NCBI RefSeq assembly: GCF_017894365.1
Contig: NZ_CP059467.1
Location: forward strand, 2,542,001 to 2,606,000
Source: Aromatoleum bremense
Lineage (GTDB): Bacteria > Pseudomonadota > Gammaproteobacteria > Burkholderiales > Rhodocyclaceae
Reading direction: 5' to 3'
DNA length: 64,000 nt
Shown: in pieces, positions 9,569 to 18,634 of the stretch
How the letters are laid out: each line of letters starts with the position of its first letter
How positions within the stretch are numbered: position 1 is the first letter of the stretch
Notes under the pieces: generated by a model
What the model saw: the letters and a program-made list of their open reading frames with translations, nothing else
Databases searched by the model: none
What the model was told of the DNA's origin: nothing
Translations under genes and position numbers: made by a program

Positions 9569-10120
9569 TCAGCGGTTGAACCACTTCAGCACGACGCCCC
9601 AGTCCTCGATGTCGAGCCGCGTCGCGTGGCCGCAAGCGAAGTCGAGCGAGAGCCAGCGCTGCGGCGGCAGGCCGAGCAGGTGGCCGGCGATCGCGCGCAG
9701 CGGCCCGCCGTGCGCGACGACGACGACCGGATCGGCGGCGCGGGCCGCGACGATCTCGTCGAGCCATTGCAGCACGCGCGTCGACATGTCGCGCGCCGAC
9801 TCGCCGCCGGGGGCGCAGAAGCCGAGCGGGTCCGTCACCCACACGTCGATCGCGTCGCCGAGCTCGGCGTACGGTCGCAGCTCCCATGCGCCGAAGTGCA
9901 TTTCCCTGAGCCGGTCGTCGAATACCGGCGTGCCGAGTTCGAGCGCGAGCAGGCGGGCGCGCGCGAGCGGGCTCGCATGCAGCGCGTAGCGCGGCGGCAG
10001 CAACGGACGCAGGCGGGCGGCGACCGTTGCGGCGCATTCGGCGAGGCCGACGTCGGACTGGCCGTAGCAGACCCCCGCCGCGACGTCCGGCCGCGGGTGG
10101 CGGATCAGATGAAGTTCCAT
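9569..10120 (-). CDS. cobC: Alpha-ribazole phosphatase-like histidine phosphatase
   Basis: Phosphoglycerate-mutase-fold phosphatase predicted to dephosphorylate alpha-ribazole-5'-phosphate (or adenosylcobalamin-5'-phosphate) in nucleotide-loop assembly. The catalytic histidine sits in [10 protein letters not shown] near the N-terminus, where the common RHG is RHP here. The second histidine is in [18 protein letters not shown], and the acid residue in REMHFGAWE. It has 183 aa. The start ATG at 10120 lies inside the end of cobS (16 base overlap), which indicates coupling. Function is assigned largely from this neighbourhood, since the fold alone is not specific. Confidence 0.8.
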   Translation of the reverse strand: MELHLIRHPRPDVAAGVCYGQSDVGLAECAATVAARLRPLLPPRYALHASPLARARLLALELGTPVFDDRLREMHFGAWELRPYAELGDAIDVWVTDPLGFCAPGGESARDMSTRVLQWLDEIVAARAADPVVVVAHGGPLRAIAGHLLGLPPQRWLSLDFACGHATRLDIEDWGVVLKWFNR

Positions 10121-10884
10121 GCCGCCAGGATTCCGAGATAGCACGCGAGTTCGCTGCCCTGCTGCGCAGCGCCGAGGCAGTCGCCGGTGTAGCCACCAAG
10201 GCGGCGGGCGAACACGCGTGCCGCCCACAGTGTCGCCGCTGCCGTCGCGGTGAGCGCGGCAAGCGCTTCGGCCGGGGCGAGCAGCGCCAGCGGTGCGAGG
10301 CCGAACACCGCCGCGACCACGAGTTCGGTGGCGGACAGCCGGCGTGCGAGGGGCTTCGATTTCGCGCTCTCGTCCTCGCGCACGTACTGCATCGTGTGGA
10401 TCAGGCTCGTCGAGGCCAGGCGCGACAGCGGGTGGGCGGCGAGCAGCGCGAACGCGACCTGCAGGTCGCCGCGGGCGGCCAGTTCGACGAGCGCCGCAGC
10501 CTTTGCGAGCAGCATCAGCACGAGGCCGGCCGTGCCGTAGCTGCCGATGCGCGAGTCCTTCATGATCGCCAGCACCTGCAGCCGGTCCCAGCCGCCGCCC
10601 AGCCCGTCGCAGGCATCGGCCCAGCCGTCCTCGTGGAACGCGCCGGTCGCGCGGATCGTCACCGCCATCGACAGCAGCACCGCGAGCGTCGGCGGCAGCA
10701 CCTGCACGAACGCGAGATAGCTCGCCGCCCCGATCGCGCCGACGACCCAGCCGACGAGCGGGAAAAAGCGCGCGGCGTGATTCAACCGCTGCGGCGACCA
10801 CGGCACCCACGCCGGGACCGGCAGGCGCGTGAAGAAGCCGAGCGCGGTGAAGAACAGTTCGAACTGGTAGCGCATCGTCGTCAT
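10105..10884 (-). CDS. cobS: Adenosylcobinamide-GDP ribazoletransferase (cobalamin synthase)
   Basis: Polytopic inner-membrane enzyme that joins adenosylcobinamide-GDP and alpha-ribazole. Visible family features are FFTRLPVP near residue 17, [12 protein letters not shown], the acidic motif [15 protein letters not shown] near residue 85, and [13 protein letters not shown], with at least five hydrophobic segments. It has 259 aa, normal length. It overlaps cobC at its 3' end. Upstream on the opposite strand is ccdAB, which separates it from cobT and so probably split an older cobT-cobS-cobC order. Confidence 0.93.
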   Translation of the reverse strand: MTTMRYQFELFFTALGFFTRLPVPAWVPWSPQRLNHAARFFPLVGWVVGAIGAASYLAFVQVLPPTLAVLLSMAVTIRATGAFHEDGWADACDGLGGGWDRLQVLAIMKDSRIGSYGTAGLVLMLLAKAAALVELAARGDLQVAFALLAAHPLSRLASTSLIHTMQYVREDESAKSKPLARRLSATELVVAAVFGLAPLALLAPAEALAALTATAAATLWAARVFARRLGGYTGDCLGAAQQGSELACYLGILAAWNFI

Positions 10885-10921
10885 GTGGATTCTGGCTTCA
10901 TGGGTGTTGTCGAACTATGAT

Positions 10922-10938
10922 GCGCATGGATAATGCGC
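10922..10938. promoter_or_regulatory. Palindromic putative operator of ccdAB
   Basis: A perfect inverted repeat, GCGCAT (10922-10927) and ATGCGC (10933-10938) around a 5-base spacer, sits 20 bases before the antitoxin start. Type II antitoxins of this family usually repress their own promoter by binding such palindromes, so this is the likely autoregulatory site. The role is inferred from position and symmetry. Confidence 0.45.
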
Positions 10939-10958
10939 TATTTATATGGAGGCTTGAG

Positions 10959-11198
10959 ATGCAGGCTCACGCAGTTTCTTCCAAGAAAGCAACCAATCTA
11001 AGTCTTTCCGCCGACGTCCTGGTGGAAGCCAAGCGCTTGGGCATCAACATTTCCCAGGCCTGCGACGAATTCCTGCGCGACCTCGTGCGGCGCGAGCGCG
11101 CCCGGCGCTGGAAGGAGGAGCACGCGGAATTCATCCAAGTGTACAACCGTATCGTGGAGACCGAAGGCGTGCCGCTGGCCGAATGGAGAAGCTTCTGA
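10959..11198 (+). CDS. ccdA: CcdA-family type II antitoxin
   Basis: Small (79 aa) DNA-binding antitoxin. The N-terminal KKATNLSLSADVLVEAKRLGINISQ is the ribbon-helix-helix half typical of CcdA. The charged C-terminal tail (RRERARRWKEEHAEFIQVYN, then VPLAEWRSF) is the toxin-binding half. Start 10959 is chosen because TGGAGG lies 6 bases upstream; in-frame ATGs further 5' (10917, 10920) lack a ribosome site and overlap the palindrome. The toxin gene begins one base after its stop. Confidence 0.87.
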   Translation: MQAHAVSSKKATNLSLSADVLVEAKRLGINISQACDEFLRDLVRRERARRWKEEHAEFIQVYNRIVETEGVPLAEWRSF

Positions 11199-11199
11199 C

Positions 11200-11517
11200 A
11201 TGGCGCGCTTCGATGTTTACCGGAATCCTTCGGCTGGCGCCGCCGATACGCCCTATCTGCTCGATGTCCAGGCCGACCTGCTCGGTGACCTCGAGACCCG
11301 CGTCGTGATCCCGTTGCGGCGCCGCGACCGGTTTCCGGCGGTCCGGCTGCCTTCGGACCTGATCCCCTGCGTCGACGTCGAGGGCGAGTCCTGCCTGGTC
11401 GAAACCTCGAAACTTGCGGCCCTTCCCCGCCGTGAATTGAAGTCGCCGATCTGCTCGCTCGCGGACCGCCGGGACGACATCACCCGGGCCCTCGACTTCC
11501 TGTTCCAAGGCTACTGA
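11200..11517 (+). CDS. ccdB: CcdB-family toxin
   Basis: Homologue of the gyrase-poisoning CcdB toxin: 105 aa, with the conserved opening ARFDVYRNP, LLDVQADLLGDL, RVVIPL and PCVDVEGESCLVETS blocks, and a final helix DDITRALDFLFQGY. In F-plasmid CcdB the last three residues are Trp-Gly-Ile and are needed for killing; here they are Gln-Gly-Tyr, so toxicity or target binding may differ. It starts one base after ccdA, so the pair is co-translated. The cassette lies between cobS and cobT in the opposite orientation to both, which suggests later insertion into the cobalamin cluster. Confidence 0.86.
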   Translation: MARFDVYRNPSAGAADTPYLLDVQADLLGDLETRVVIPLRRRDRFPAVRLPSDLIPCVDVEGESCLVETSKLAALPRRELKSPICSLADRRDDITRALDFLFQGY

Positions 11518-11523
11518 ACCCGC

Positions 11524-12558
11524 TCACGACTTGTCGTCGACGCCGGCCGAATCGAAGCTCGCCATGTCGTTGAGGAAGTTCGCCGCCGCCTGCACCAGCG
11601 GGAACGCGAGCGCGGCGCCGGTGCCTTCGCCCAGGCGCAGGTCGAGTTCCATCAGCGGTTCGACGCGCAGATGGGCGAGCTGGGCGGTATGTCCCGGCTC
11701 CTTCGAGCGGTGCGCGAACACGCAGTACGGCAGGATCGCCGGCGCGATCGCCTGCGCGACGAGCAGCGCGGAGGTCGTGATGAAGCCGTCGATCAGCAGC
11801 GTCATGCGCTTTTCGGCGGCGCCGAGCATCGCTCCGGCCATCATCGCGATCTCGAAGCCGCCGTATTCGGCGAGCGCGCCCAGCGGGTCGGCGTGACGGC
11901 CGCCGCGGGCGAGGGCCTGCGCGAGCAGCCCGTGCTTGCGCGCGAGGCCGGCGTCGTCGAGGCCGGTGCCGCGGCCGGTCACGGTGGCGAGGTCGATGCC
12001 GGTGAGGCAGTGCGTCAGCAAGGATGCCGACGCGGTGTTGCCGATGCCCATCTCGCCGAAGCCGACCAGGTTGCAGCCGTTCGCGGCGAGCGCGTGCGCG
12101 AGTTCGCGGCCGCGCGCGAGGGCCGCGTCGCGCTGCTGCGCGTTCATCGCGGGCGTCTCGATGTAGTTCGCAGTGCCGGGGGCGATTTTCGCGTCGACCA
12201 GTCCGTCTCGTTGGCCGAAATCGTGGTTCACGCCGCTGTCGATGACGGTCAGCGCCAGCTCCATCTGCCGGCAGAACACGTTGATCGCGGCGCCGCCGGC
12301 GAGAAAGTTCTCGACCATCTGCCACGTCACGTCCTGCGGAAACGCGGAGATCCCGGCGCGCGCGGCGCCGTGGTCGCCGGCGAACACCAGGATGTGCGGC
12401 TGGCGGATCTGCGGCGCCGCGGTCTGCTGGATCAGGCCCAGTTGCAGCGCGAGCGCTTCGATCCGGCCGAGCGCGCCGAGCGGCTTGGTCTTGCGGTCGA
12501 TGCGGTGCTGTATCGCCGCCGTGAGGCCGGGGTCGGGCAGGGAAATCGCGAAGTCCAT
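11524..12558 (-). CDS. cobT: Nicotinate-nucleotide--dimethylbenzimidazole phosphoribosyltransferase
   Basis: Makes alpha-ribazole-5'-phosphate from nicotinate mononucleotide and dimethylbenzimidazole, the lower-ligand activation step of cobalamin assembly. Recognisable blocks are [19 protein letters not shown] (residues about 23-41), [32 protein letters not shown], and the C-terminal FDSAGV; the catalytic glutamate would lie in [20 protein letters not shown] near residue 315. It has 344 aa, normal length. Its substrate is the product of BluB encoded at 23.4-24.1 kb, and its product is used by CobS. Confidence 0.93.
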   Translation of the reverse strand: MDFAISLPDPGLTAAIQHRIDRKTKPLGALGRIEALALQLGLIQQTAAPQIRQPHILVFAGDHGAARAGISAFPQDVTWQMVENFLAGGAAINVFCRQMELALTVIDSGVNHDFGQRDGLVDAKIAPGTANYIETPAMNAQQRDAALARGRELAHALAANGCNLVGFGEMGIGNTASASLLTHCLTGIDLATVTGRGTGLDDAGLARKHGLLAQALARGGRHADPLGALAEYGGFEIAMMAGAMLGAAEKRMTLLIDGFITTSALLVAQAIAPAILPYCVFAHRSKEPGHTAQLAHLRVEPLMELDLRLGEGTGAALAFPLVQAAANFLNDMASFDSAGVDDKS

Positions 12559-12638
12559 GAGGGTCGTGACAATGTCCTGAGGGGGGCCGATCTTAGCACG
12601 GCGCCGGGGCGAGTCTGGCGGGGCTGTCGCGGTCTCCG

Positions 12639-13565
12639 TCAGGCCGCCGAAGCAGCCGGGTCCGCCTGCCGGGGGGGCAGGCCCTTGCCGCGCTTGGCGC
12701 GGCGCATCAACTTGCCGGCGTGGCGCAGCAGCCCGTCGGCGTCGGTCCCGCCGTCGGGATAGATCGCGCAGCCGATCGAAGCGCTGAGGATGACCGCATG
12801 GCCGCGCGCCTCGAATTCCTGCGCCAGCGCGGTGGCGGCCGCGCTCGCGACACGCTGCACGTCCTGCGCGTCGAATACCTCTTCGAGCACGATGACGAAC
12901 TCGTCACCGCCGGGGCGCGCGACCGTGTCCTGCTCGCGCACGATGCTGCGCAGCCGTGCCCCGACGGCCTTCAGCACTTCGTCGCCGAGCGCTTCGCCGA
13001 ATGCCGCGTTCACCCCCTTGAAGTCGTCGATGTTGACCAGCACGACGGCGGTGCGGCAGTTGTGCCGCTTCGAGCGCGTGATGCCCTGGGCGATGCGGTC
13101 GCCGAGCAGCAGGCGGTTCGCGAGCCCGGTCAGCGGATCGTTGTGCGCGGCGTATTGCAGGCGAAGCTCGGTTTCCTGCAGGCGCCGGGTCGCCGCTTCG
13201 AGTTCCTGGCTGCGCTGGGCGAGACCCTGGGTCAGCGCCTGCTCGGATGCCTGCAACGTCCGGATCAGCTGTTCGCGGCTCGCGAGGGCCTCGGCCTGGA
13301 GGCGCGCCTGTTCGCGCGCGAGCGACCGCCGGCGTACGATGAGCGCGATCGACAGCAACAGCACCGCGAGCGCGCCGGCATAGAACGCGAGGCCGAGGTG
13401 AGCCGCTTCGAGGCACTCGACAAGCCGCGCCGCAGGTTCCGCCGCGCGCGCGCCGGGCGCCGCCGCGAGCACGACGACAGTCGTGACGGCGATGCCGCTT
13501 CGCCCCGGCGACCGGGGCGCCCGGATGTCGGAATTGCTCTTCAGTCGTGCCGCACGATCTCGCAT
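12639..13565 (-). CDS. Membrane-anchored GGDEF-domain protein
   Basis: Putative c-di-GMP signalling protein. Two hydrophobic segments lie near the N-terminus (about residues 26-42 and 56-80). A coiled-coil stretch rich in Glu, Gln and Arg follows (about 85-135), then a GGDEF domain to the end. The active-site loop is intact as [13 protein letters not shown]. The first metal-binding aspartate of the usual D-x-D motif appears as Asn ([12 protein letters not shown]), and no clear RxxD inhibitory site is present, so activity is uncertain. Start 13565 is the second of two adjacent ATGs, placed at a better distance from GGGAGG. It sits between cobT and cobU in the same direction without an evident cobalamin role. 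Confidence 0.8.
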   Translation of the reverse strand: MRDRAARLKSNSDIRAPRSPGRSGIAVTTVVVLAAAPGARAAEPAARLVECLEAAHLGLAFYAGALAVLLLSIALIVRRRSLAREQARLQAEALASREQLIRTLQASEQALTQGLAQRSQELEAATRRLQETELRLQYAAHNDPLTGLANRLLLGDRIAQGITRSKRHNCRTAVVLVNIDDFKGVNAAFGEALGDEVLKAVGARLRSIVREQDTVARPGGDEFVIVLEEVFDAQDVQRVASAAATALAQEFEARGHAVILSASIGCAIYPDGGTDADGLLRHAGKLMRRAKRGKGLPPRQADPAASAA

Positions 13566-13721
13566 CATCCCTCCCGGCAAACAAATTGTTACACGACCTT
13601 TATTGTATGAGGCATTGCGCGCAGTGCCGTGTGAAAAGGCGCGGCTCGGGCAACAAATCGATCGTGCGCGACTGCGAGACCGGCGCGACGCGTCGCAGGG
13701 GGCTGGGATTGAGGCAGGGGT

Positions 13722-14267
13722 TCAGCGCTTCAACGCCAGCGGCAGGCCGGCGGCCACGAAGGTCACGCGCCCGCACAGCGCGGCGACGGACTGGTTGAGC
13801 CGTCCGGCCTCGTCGCGGAAGAGCCGCCCGAGCGGCGTTTCGGGCACCAGCCCAAGACCGACTTCGTTCGCGACGAGCAGCACGTCGCCGCGCAGCCCCG
13901 GCAGGCAGTCGAGCAGTGCGGCGCGTTCGGCGAGCAGTCGCGGTAGGGCGTCGGCATCGAGCGCAGAGGCCAGCGTGTCGGCGTCCGCCATCAGGTTCAT
14001 CAGCCACAGCGTCAGGCAATCGACGATGACGCAGCGCCCGGGCTGCGCTTCGCGGCGCAGCGCGTCGGCGAGCGCCAGCGGCGTCTCGACGGTGCGCCAC
14101 GCGTGCGGGCGGTCCTGCTGGTGGCGGCGGATACGGGACGCCATTTCGGCGTCGAGCGCTTCGGCGGTGGCGATCACGGTGACCGGCAGCCCGGTCCCGA
14201 GCGCGAGGGTTTCAGCGTACCGGCTCTTGCCGGAGCGGGCGCCGCCGAGGATCAGGTGTGCGGGCAT
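13722..14267 (-). CDS. cobU: Adenosylcobinamide kinase / adenosylcobinamide-phosphate guanylyltransferase
   Basis: Bifunctional enzyme that phosphorylates adenosylcobinamide and transfers GMP to it, giving the CobS substrate. The P-loop GGARSGKSRYAE is at residues 8-19. The GMP-acceptor histidine is expected in RIRRHQQDRP near residue 48. LVANEVGLGLVPETPLGRLFRDEAG is the highly conserved C-terminal block. It has 181 aa. It is divergent from btuB, with the cobalamin riboswitch in the gap facing btuB. Confidence 0.92.
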   Translation of the reverse strand: MPAHLILGGARSGKSRYAETLALGTGLPVTVIATAEALDAEMASRIRRHQQDRPHAWRTVETPLALADALRREAQPGRCVIVDCLTLWLMNLMADADTLASALDADALPRLLAERAALLDCLPGLRGDVLLVANEVGLGLVPETPLGRLFRDEAGRLNQSVAALCGRVTFVAAGLPLALKR

Positions 14268-14324
14268 GGTGCGGATTGCGCGGCCTTCGCTGCGGGAAGT
14301 TGCGGAACGCGCTATTATCCGCCC

Positions 14325-14576
14325 CGCATCCGGTTTCCGGGTGCGACGTGTTTCAGGTGCCCGAAGGCGAACCTCGCCGGAAGGTTAAACGGGAAACAGG
14401 TGCGCGAACGGTCGTCCGACAGGGCCTTCGCCATGCCTGTGCTGCCCCCGCAACGGTAAGTGGACGCAAGGCGCATCCAACCGCCACTGGACGACCAGTC
14501 CGGGAAGGCGATGCGACCGGTCCGGCATTCCCCGACGGGACGCCGGTCAGCCCACGAGCCCGGATACCGGCCCGAA
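14325..14576 (+). promoter_or_regulatory. Cobalamin (AdoCbl) riboswitch upstream of btuB
   Basis: The conserved elements of the B12 riboswitch occur in order on the plus strand: GGGAAACAGGTG at 14391-14402, the core GCTGCCCCCGCAACGGTAAG at 14441-14460, and a B12-box-like segment GAGCCCGGATACCGGCCC at 14556-14573 flanked by GC-rich arms. It lies 140 bases before the btuB start, so cobalamin binding is expected to repress btuB, and probably btuC and btuD. The outer ends of the fold are approximate. Confidence 0.9.
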
Positions 14577-14717
14577 CGCGCTATGGCTGAAGTGCCGCGG
14601 GGTGGCGGCGACGGGCGCGGCTTCGTGCCGCTCGAATCGTGCTCCCGGATGCGGCGCTTCCTGGTGAAACATGCCACGGTAAGCGGGGACGCTACTGTTG
14701 GCGCAGGGAGAATCCCG

Positions 14718-16658
14718 ATGAATATCCGCTTGTCCGCGACGGCCGTCGCGGTTGCTGCCGCTTTTCCGTTTGCCGCGCCCGCCCCCGTATTCGCCGCCGC
14801 AGAAACCACTGGCGAGACCGTCATCGTCTCGGCGACCCGCATCGACACGCCCGACGTCGCCGCGACCTATGCCTCCGAAGTGCATACCCGGCGCGACATC
14901 GAGCGCTCCGGCGCGACGACGCTGGTCGACTATCTCGCGCGCCAGACTTCGATCCAGATCGCGCCGTATTTCGGCAACCGCTTCACGCCGAGCATCAACA
15001 TGCGCGGCTATGGCACTGCCGATGGGCACCAGAACGTCGTCATTTCGCTCGACGGGCGTCGGCTCAACAACATCGACCTCGTGCCGCAGCTGCTCGGCGC
15101 GATCCCGCTCGCCGACATCGAGCGCATCGAGATCGCGAAGGGCAGCGGCTCGGTGATGTACGGCGACGGCGCGACCGCCGGGACGATCCAGATCTACACG
15201 CGGCCGCGCACCGGGGCGAGCCTCGACTTGAACGGCGGCAGCCACGGCGCTGTGGGTGCGACGGCGAGCGCCGGGATCGCGCGCGAACGCTTCTCCGCTT
15301 CGGCGACCATTGACCGCAGCGAGCACGACGGCTTCAGCGACAAGGATCCGTCCGGACACACCGACGAATCGCGTGCCGACAACTGGCGCGTCGCGCTGTC
15401 GGGCAAGCCCGCCGATGCGCTGAAGCTGAATCTGGATGCGGGCAGCTCACGCATCGACACGCGCTACCCGGGTGCGCTGACGCTCGCGCAGTTCCGCCAC
15501 GATCCGGCGCAGAACAACGGCCGCAACTACACGCACCAGAAGTTCGACTCCGACTACTGGGGCGTCGGCGCCGACTATGACCTGACGCAGGCCTGGCGCC
15601 TGTCGGCGCGGCACCACGACGAGGACAAGGCGTCCGAGTTCGTGCAGTTCCGCTTCGAGTCCGACTACCGCTACGTGTCGAACGACTTTTCGCTGCAGTA
15701 TCTCGGCGACGCGCTGTCGCTGACCGCCGGCGTCCAGTCGTTTGACGGGCTGCGCGAAGACGCAGTCAGCGAGACCTCCAAGCGCAATCTCGGCTGGTTC
15801 GTGCAGGGGCAGTATGAACTCGCGCGACTGACGCTGTCGGCCGGTGCCCGGCGCGAGCGGATCGAATACGAGCACGATCCGGACTTCGGCGCGCACATCG
15901 AGGACGACGAGACGCTCTCGTCGTGGGACGTCGGCGCGAACTTCCGCTTCGACGATGCCTGGTCGGTGTTCGGCAACTACAACAGCGCGTTCCTCGCACC
16001 CGACATCGACCGCTTCTTCGTCACCGATTTCTTCACCGGCGAAACCAGCTTCAACGGCTTCATCGAGCCGGCGAGGGTGCGCACCGTGACGCTCGGCCTG
16101 AATCACGTCGTGCCGGCGAACCGCCTCAAGCTCAGCGTATTTCACGCTGACCTGAAGAACGAGATCTTCTTCGAGCCCTTCACCTTCACGAACACCAACA
16201 TCGACGAGTCGCACAAGTACGGGCTCGAGCTGCAGGACACCTGGCCCATCACGCCGACGCTGACCGGGCTGCTGAACTACACATGGACGCGCGCGATCAT
16301 CGACCGCGACGGGGCGGGCGGCGGCGCGTTCGACGGACGCCAACTGCCCGGCGTGCCGCGGCACAACGCGGTCGTCGGCCTCAACGTGAAAGTGGGCGAG
16401 CAGGGCAACCTGAACCTGTCCCACAGCTGGCGCAGCAAGGCGCGGGCGGCGAACGACTTCGACAACAATAATGCGCAGAAGCAACGCGAGTATCAGTCGA
16501 CCGATCTCGCGTATCGTCATCGTGTCAGGGACGTCGAGCTCTACGCTGCGGTGACGAACCTCTTCGAACACGAGAACGGCGTGTGGGTCGCCGACGACGC
16601 GATCTATCCGGTCGATTTCGAGCGTACCTGGAAGCTCGGCGCGAAGCTCTCGTTCTGA
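14718..16658 (+). CDS. btuB: TonB-dependent outer-membrane cobalamin receptor
   Basis: Energised outer-membrane importer for cobalamin or cobinamide. A signal peptide is visible (basic MNIRLS, hydrophobic core, cleavage near residue 27 at PVFAA). A TonB-box-like ETVIVSATRI follows, then the plug domain (residues about 45-155, with MRGYG, VSLDGRRLNN-like and GSVMYGDGATAGTIQIYT), and a 22-strand-type barrel ending in the classic C-terminal aromatic (AKLSF). It has 646 aa. Start 14718 is preceded by GGGAG. The riboswitch upstream and btuCD downstream specify the ligand; cobinamide salvage fits the nearby cobU/S/T/C set. Confidence 0.9.
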   Translation: MNIRLSATAVAVAAAFPFAAPAPVFAAAETTGETVIVSATRIDTPDVAATYASEVHTRRDIERSGATTLVDYLARQTSIQIAPYFGNRFTPSINMRGYGTADGHQNVVISLDGRRLNNIDLVPQLLGAIPLADIERIEIAKGSGSVMYGDGATAGTIQIYTRPRTGASLDLNGGSHGAVGATASAGIARERFSASATIDRSEHDGFSDKDPSGHTDESRADNWRVALSGKPADALKLNLDAGSSRIDTRYPGALTLAQFRHDPAQNNGRNYTHQKFDSDYWGVGADYDLTQAWRLSARHHDEDKASEFVQFRFESDYRYVSNDFSLQYLGDALSLTAGVQSFDGLREDAVSETSKRNLGWFVQGQYELARLTLSAGARRERIEYEHDPDFGAHIEDDETLSSWDVGANFRFDDAWSVFGNYNSAFLAPDIDRFFVTDFFTGETSFNGFIEPARVRTVTLGLNHVVPANRLKLSVFHADLKNEIFFEPFTFTNTNIDESHKYGLELQDTWPITPTLTGLLNYTWTRAIIDRDGAGGGAFDGRQLPGVPRHNAVVGLNVKVGEQGNLNLSHSWRSKARAANDFDNNNAQKQREYQSTDLAYRHRVRDVELYAAVTNLFEHENGVWVADDAIYPVDFERTWKLGAKLSF

Positions 16659-16698
16659 CGCCATTTCGCGTTTTTCGCCGTTGACGGAGGTTTTGGAA

Positions 16699-17679
16699 TT
16701 GCGACGTGCTCCGGCAGCCCTGCCCGTCATCGCCGCGCTGCTGGCGGCGGGGTGCCTGGCGATCGGCTGGGCGCTGTCGGCCGGCGACCTGCGGATCCCG
16801 CTGGGCGACGTCGTCGGCGCGCTGTTCGGCGGCGCCGACGGCATGGCCGCGAGCGTCGTGCGCGAGCTGCGCCTGCCGCGCGCGGTCGCGGTGTTCGCGT
16901 GCGGCGGCCTGCTCGCGATCGCCGGCGCGCTGATGCAGGTGCTGCTCCGGAATCCGCTCGCCGACCCGTACGTGCTCGGCATCTCGGGCGGCGCGGCGGT
17001 CGGGGCGCTCGGGGCGATGCTGCTGGGCCTCGCGCCGTGGCTCGTCGACGCCGCGGCGTTCGCCGGTGCGCTCGGTGCGATGCTGCTGGTGTTCGGGCTG
17101 GCGCACGGCGACGGTTCGTGGACGCAGACGCGCCTGCTGCTGACCGGCGTCATCGTCGCCGCCGGCTGCGGCGCGGCGGTGACGCTGATGCTGTCGCTCG
17201 CGACCGACACGCGGCTGCAGTCGATGCTGTTCTGGCTGATGGGCGACGCGTCGGGTGCCTCCCGGCCGTGGCCGGCGCTGGTGCTGATGGTTGTGGGGCT
17301 GGTCGCGGTGCTGCCGTTCGCGCGCGACCTCAACGTGCTCGCGCGCGGCGAACTGTCGGCGCGTGCGCTCGGCGTGCGCGTCGAGCGGCTGCGCTATCTG
17401 CTGTACGTGCTCGCGTCGCTGCTGACCGCGGCGGCGGTGACGCTGATCGGTTCGGTCGGTTTCGTCGGCCTGATCGTCCCGCATCTGGTGCGCTTCGTCA
17501 TCGGCAACGACCAGCGCGTGCTGCTGCCCGCCGCGATGCTCGCCGGCGGCACGCTGCTGACGGTCGCCGACACGGCAGCGCGCACCGTGATCGCGCCGAT
17601 GCAGCTGCCGGTTGGCGTGCTGACGGCGCTGATCGGCGTGCCGGTGTTCCTGTTCCTGCTGTCGCGCCACCCGCGATGA
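16699..17679 (+). CDS. btuC: Vitamin B12 ABC transporter permease
   Basis: FecCD-family permease with about ten hydrophobic segments that forms the inner-membrane channel for cobalamin. Family motifs are LRLPRAVAVFACGGLLAIAG, LADPYVLGISGGAAVGA, and near the end GSVGFVGLIVPHLVRFVIG. It has 326 aa. The TTG at 16699 is preferred because GGAGG (16686-16690) lies eight bases upstream; an earlier in-frame TTG at 16681 has no ribosome site. The stop overlaps the btuD start (ATGA). The periplasmic binding protein BtuF is not found in this window. Confidence 0.9.
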   Translation: MRRAPAALPVIAALLAAGCLAIGWALSAGDLRIPLGDVVGALFGGADGMAASVVRELRLPRAVAVFACGGLLAIAGALMQVLLRNPLADPYVLGISGGAAVGALGAMLLGLAPWLVDAAAFAGALGAMLLVFGLAHGDGSWTQTRLLLTGVIVAAGCGAAVTLMLSLATDTRLQSMLFWLMGDASGASRPWPALVLMVVGLVAVLPFARDLNVLARGELSARALGVRVERLRYLLYVLASLLTAAAVTLIGSVGFVGLIVPHLVRFVIGNDQRVLLPAAMLAGGTLLTVADTAARTVIAPMQLPVGVLTALIGVPVFLFLLSRHPR

Positions 17680-18455
17680 ACGCCGCTGCCGAATTCCTCC
17701 TCGAAGCGGACCGCCTCGCACTGAAAGTCGGCGAGCGCTGGCTGTGCTGCGAATTCAGCCTGCGGCTGGCTGCCGGCGAATGCCTCGTGCTGCTCGGGCC
17801 GAACGGCGCCGGCAAGACGACGCTGCTGCATACGCTCGCCGGATTGCGCCTGCCGTCGGTCGGCGAAGTGCGGCTCGGCGGACAGCCGTATGCCCAGTGG
17901 GACGCGCTCGCCGCGGCGCGCTTTCGCGGCTTGCTGCCGCAGCAGCAGCCGGACCATTTTTCCGCGACGGTGCTGCAGACTGCGCTCGTCGGCCGCCATC
18001 CGCATCTCGGGCGCTGGGGCTGGGAAAGCGACGACGACGTCGCCCTTGCACGTGCCGCGCTCGCCGAAGTCGGGCTCGCCGACATCGCGGAGCGCGACAT
18101 CCTGAACCTGTCCGGCGGCGAGCGGCAGCGGGTGTCGATCGCGGCGCTGCTGACGCAGGCGCCCCGGCTTTTCCTGCTCGACGAGCCGACGAATCATCTC
18201 GACCTGCACTACCAGGTCGCGACACTCGAACTCTTCGCCCGGCTCGCCCGCGGCGGACGTGGCGTCGTGATGGTGCTGCACGACATCAACCTCGCCGCGC
18301 GCTTTGCCGATCACGTGATCCTGCTCGACGGCCGCGGCGGCGTCGCTGCCGGGAGTCGCGATGAGGTGCTGCAGGCGGACCGCCTGAGCCACGCCTACAA
18401 CCATCCGATCCGGCGCGTCTGCGGCGACGGCCGCAAGGTGTTTCTTCCGGACTGA
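17676..18455 (+). CDS. btuD: Vitamin B12 ABC transporter ATP-binding protein
   Basis: Cytoplasmic ATPase partner of BtuC. Walker A GPNGAGKTTLLHTLAG is near residue 44, the Q-loop in GLLPQQQPDHF, the signature LSGGERQRVSIAALLTQ near 145, and Walker B LFLLDEPTNHLDLHYQ near 168, with the switch His in VLHDINLAARF. It has 259 aa. Start 17676 overlaps the btuC stop by four bases; the frame open upstream runs inside btuC. After its stop the cobalamin genes are interrupted by the lower-GC island and resume with cobA at 22372. Confidence 0.92.
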   Translation: MNAAAEFLLEADRLALKVGERWLCCEFSLRLAAGECLVLLGPNGAGKTTLLHTLAGLRLPSVGEVRLGGQPYAQWDALAAARFRGLLPQQQPDHFSATVLQTALVGRHPHLGRWGWESDDDVALARAALAEVGLADIAERDILNLSGGERQRVSIAALLTQAPRLFLLDEPTNHLDLHYQVATLELFARLARGGRGVVMVLHDINLAARFADHVILLDGRGGVAAGSRDEVLQADRLSHAYNHPIRRVCGDGRKVFLPD

Positions 18456-18634
18456 CCGGGCGACAAACCCCGTCCTTCAAGGCATTCCATTACACGCAAC
18501 TCCATTGTCATCATGATCGTCGCGCGCGTATTTTAGCCCTGCCGCGAAGTCCATGACGCGCTGCAGGCCGGTCCAGAGCGTCCAAGGGTACCCTTGTCAC
18601 CATTCATTGTCATTTGATGGCACCCCCTCTATGG

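Noticed and set aside
16681..16698. Earlier TTG start for btuC
   Set aside because: It overlaps its own GGAGG; the TTG at 16699 has the correct spacing from that ribosome site.
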